Shown here: positions 61,500-64,000 of the stretch, piece after piece
Numbering within the stretch: position 1 is the first letter of the stretch
Layout: each line of letters opens with the position of its first letter
Assembly (NCBI GenBank): GCA_950106755.1
Contig: OX467089.1
Location: 4,900,501 to 4,964,500 of the forward strand
Length of the DNA stretch: 64,000 nucleotides
From: Climacium dendroides
Lineage: Eukaryota; Streptophyta; Bryopsida; Hypnales; Climaciaceae
Reading direction: 5' to 3'
Position numbers and translations under genes: made by a program
Notes under the pieces: generated by a model
What the model was told of the DNA's origin: nothing
Seen by the model: the letters and a program-made list of their open reading frames with translations, nothing else
The model's database searches: none

Positions 61500-62400
61500 T
61501 GCAGGAGGTAGGGGCGGGCAGGCTGACACTTCGCTGCCGACTTCCTCACTGGAGTGCGAGCTTATTAGAAGTGGGCGTCAAGCCGTTGGGTTTTCTAGAA
61601 CTTTCCTCCAGCAATCGGGATATTTTGCTGCCGACTCCCTCCCTGGATCGAGAGCTTACTAGGGCCATGATGTGAGCTGGGTCGGAAAAAATAACGCAAG
61701 AATACAAAAAGGTGAACACCGATTATCTTGCCGACCTCAGTGAGCAGAGAAGTCAGATTTCAAGTTTCCCTAAAATCGGTGAACACCCCCATCGGTCTAT
61801 CATGATTGCACAGTTTTTGAGGGAATCAATACGTGGGGGACTCTTACGCAATCTCTTCCCCACCCACCATATTCACATGCCAAGACAATTCCAAACTTGG
61901 TCCCTGTAGCTTCCCGTGCAAACTTGACCCACTCGGCTCACATGGCAGGAGGCCTTCTTAGTGAATTTTCTAGAACTTTCCTTCAGTGTTCCGGATATTT
62001 TGCTGCTGACTCCCTCACTGAAATTAAACTTAGAGTAGGGTTTTATTTCCATTTATTTTAGGCAGAGTAGAGAGCAATAATCATTGGAAGGATGAATCTT
62101 TTTACACCCATAGAAATGGATGAAACTTGCAATCCATGGATGAAATTCCATTTATTCATCCAAAACAATGTATATTAATCCAAAATAGAGAAATATTATC
62201 CCAAAATTTGGTAGCAAATTAGCGATTTCATCCATTGAAAAGCAAGAATATTTTGCCAAATATTCCCTTCTAAAAATATCATGGCTTTCCAACAAAAAAA
62301 TCACTTAAAAAACCCTATAACTTAGAGTAGACATCAAGCTGTTGGGTTTTCTAAAAGCCCAATTCTTTCCTCTAGCACTGGGGATATTTTTAAAGTTTAA
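61500..62400 (+). repeat. Three diverged copies of a ~90-bp repeat, overlapping dispersed repeat copy B
   Basis: GTTGGGTTTTCTAGAACTTTCCTCCAGC...GGATATTTTGCTGC-type sequence occurs at about 61,580-61,660, 61,960-62,030 and 62,335-62,395. Between the last two, 62,055-62,300 is the reverse complement of dispersed repeat copy A (18,955-19,205). No gene seen. Confidence 0.6.
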
Positions 62401-63400
62401 TCTTCTATCGTATTTTTCGTCAATTCCCATATAGAACTAGGGGTTTTCCTCTATGTTTTAATCTAAATAGAACTTTTATAAATTTTTTCATTGGATTTTC
62501 TCCAATGTTTTCAAATTGCAACCGGGGGTTTTTCCTCAAGGGGTGCACTATATAGGAACTCCATTGATCATGTGCGAACAAGCCCCTATTATTTGGAGGC
62601 TATGTAGGTAATTTTTTTAAATTTAAAGGGGATTTTTTTTACCTAAATTTCTAAAACTTGCTTATTTCACATTCCCTATATTTTAGTTGAAATTTTTTGG
62701 GGTGTTCATTTTTTATACCCTATGTTCATTATAAATACTAATGTTGAAGAGGCTTTTAGAGTAAAAAATTAACAAACAACTCCTATCTTGACCAAAAATC
62801 AATATTTATGTTATTAGAAATTACTTTAAATATTAAGACCACGTTTACAATGTCCACAATATAATCAAAAATGTGTCTGGACAATGTTTTATTAAAACTT
62901 AGAAGGATAGGATGTACACTTTTTCATGAAAAGGTTTGCCTAAACATTACAATTGTACTTTGTAGTTAACCTTGAATGCTGAAATTGCAAATTATATTCA
63001 AAGTAGAAATATAGAATTACACCACTTACAATGAAACAAATTGAATCTAAAATTTGAATCAAAACATAGTACTAAGAAAATCAATAGAAAAACAAAGGAA
63101 TAGTACCCAAGTTCAAGGTTTAGGTCTATAGACAATTCTCAAAATTGTAGTGTATGTGTTCACAAATACATAATTCACCATGATCAAGTTTCCAGAAACA
63201 AAGGTTTGAACAATATGCTTGGTCTAGGGTTCAATGTCCAAGCAAAGTGAATCTCAAAACTCATATATGGAACTTGGATATTCAGAAACACTAAACCGAT
63301 TCCTGCAAAAAAAATTCTACTGTTGCTGACGTGCATGTTTGCAAGAACAACATCAGTGGCTTTGCATAACAGAAACGCACATAAAAGGAGAAAACCAAAA
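62401..63400. other. AT-rich intergenic stretch, no gene seen
   Basis: Stops are dense in all frames and I recognise no repeat. Confidence 0.5.
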
Positions 63401-63429
63401 AATGATGATAATCACAAATGGTTAAGGAT

Positions 63430-63880
63430 CTTACCTCGTCAACATCTAGGGGTTATTCAAACATTGGGCAAGTCGGCCTGCCCATCTCCTTGCGCACTTC
63501 GATTTTGACTTGTCACCCGTTGAAAAGATTAATTTGCAGTTGGTGTAGCTCCGCAACACCAAGCTCATCCAAGGGACCATCCGTAGTCTTCATGGGATAA
63601 GATTGTCCAATCTCCAGGACTTGCCAAAGGCAACTACATTGGTCTCGAAAGTATCAAGCACAAAATTTGCCTTCTCCTTAGGCTTGGCATCCAGTACTAC
63701 GACATCATAAAATGCTAGGTACAACGTTGCAAACTACAAAGTAAAACCTACATTCAGGTTGGTCTTCTTTGAAACACATGCAACTTTAGCCAGTCCTATA
63801 GCAATGATGTCTTCCTTATATGTCGCCTCTCAAAACAAATCCAACCACAAGAGGATTCATAACTGTATTCTAAAAAGAAC
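63430..63880 (-). pseudogene. Decayed coding remnant, family not recognised
   Basis: One minus frame gives a protein-like run (YKEDIIAIGLAKVACVSKKT, a stop, then LYLAFYDVVVLDAKPKEKAN) down to about 63,590. Another frame continues it (DGPLDELGVAELHQLQINLF) to about 63,515, with more stops after that. The balanced composition and regular hydrophobic spacing suggest a former gene or retrocopy with frameshifts. I could not name the family. Confidence 0.35.
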
Positions 63881-64000
63881 TGAAGAAGTATATCATTCAG
63901 TATGACTTCTCCGCCTAACCCCGCAGACTCTATATTGGACTAACCCAAGAAAACAAAGATGTTCTAAGTAATGTAGACCCAAACAAAGCATGACAAAAAT

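Overview
The window is nuclear DNA of a land plant. It has spliced genes with GT-AG introns, a plant-type CSB/ERCC6 (CHR8-like) chromatin ATPase, an expanded F-box/kelch-like family, plant hAT and MITE elements, and long AT-rich intergenic stretches. A DD34E Tc1-type transposon and a tandem F-box family would suit a bryophyte or lycophyte, but I cannot fix the species from sequence alone.

Layout. 1-4939 (minus): seven exons of a CSB/CHR8 orthologue that runs off the left edge. 5.5-14.6 kb: AT-rich DNA with a perfect-stem foldback, a four-copy ~150-bp satellite and one unrecognised coding-like island near 12 kb. 14.6-16.6 kb: a Tc1/mariner element with 25-bp perfect inverted repeats and a decayed DD34E transposase. 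16.6-24 kb: mostly empty. 24.0-31.4 and 32.8-39.9 kb: two copies of a ~7.3-kb direct segmental duplication, each with a complete two-exon F-box gene and two long foldback elements. 40.2-42.1 kb: a minisatellite and most of a pogo/Tigger-like DDE_1 transposase gene. 42,069-55,377: a 13.3-kb hAT-superfamily element inserted in that gene. 56-62 kb: a long-TIR MITE, a small five-exon gene for a predicted secretory/membrane protein (minus), and a third, truncated F-box relative (minus). 63.4-63.9 kb: a decayed coding remnant.

The standout is the 13.3-kb element. It has hAT-type ends (CAGGGTTGTCATAA / CATGGTTGTCATAA) and an 8-bp target duplication (taaacagc / tgaacagc). It carries a BED-DUF659-hAT transposase with an unusual ~530-residue C-terminal extension, a RING-H2/coiled-coil protein, and a kinase-fold protein. 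About 40 copies of an AGGGCGCGGAC iteron lie at both ends and in the intergenic spaces. Two T-rich repeat arrays of opposite orientation sit internally. The RING and kinase genes diverge from one iteron array that has the same TATA core at each edge. The transposase and RING genes have in-frame stops but no frameshifts, while the kinase ORF is intact. Removing the element in silico rejoins the host transposase exon in frame.

The F-box duplication is the second point of interest. The two genes differ by about 35 amino-acid replacements against about 4 silent changes in the N-terminal parts. The C-terminal half is identical except for one base, which suggests recent conversion of one part and rapid divergence of the other. 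All splice sites, domain calls and frames were read by eye; no homology search was run.
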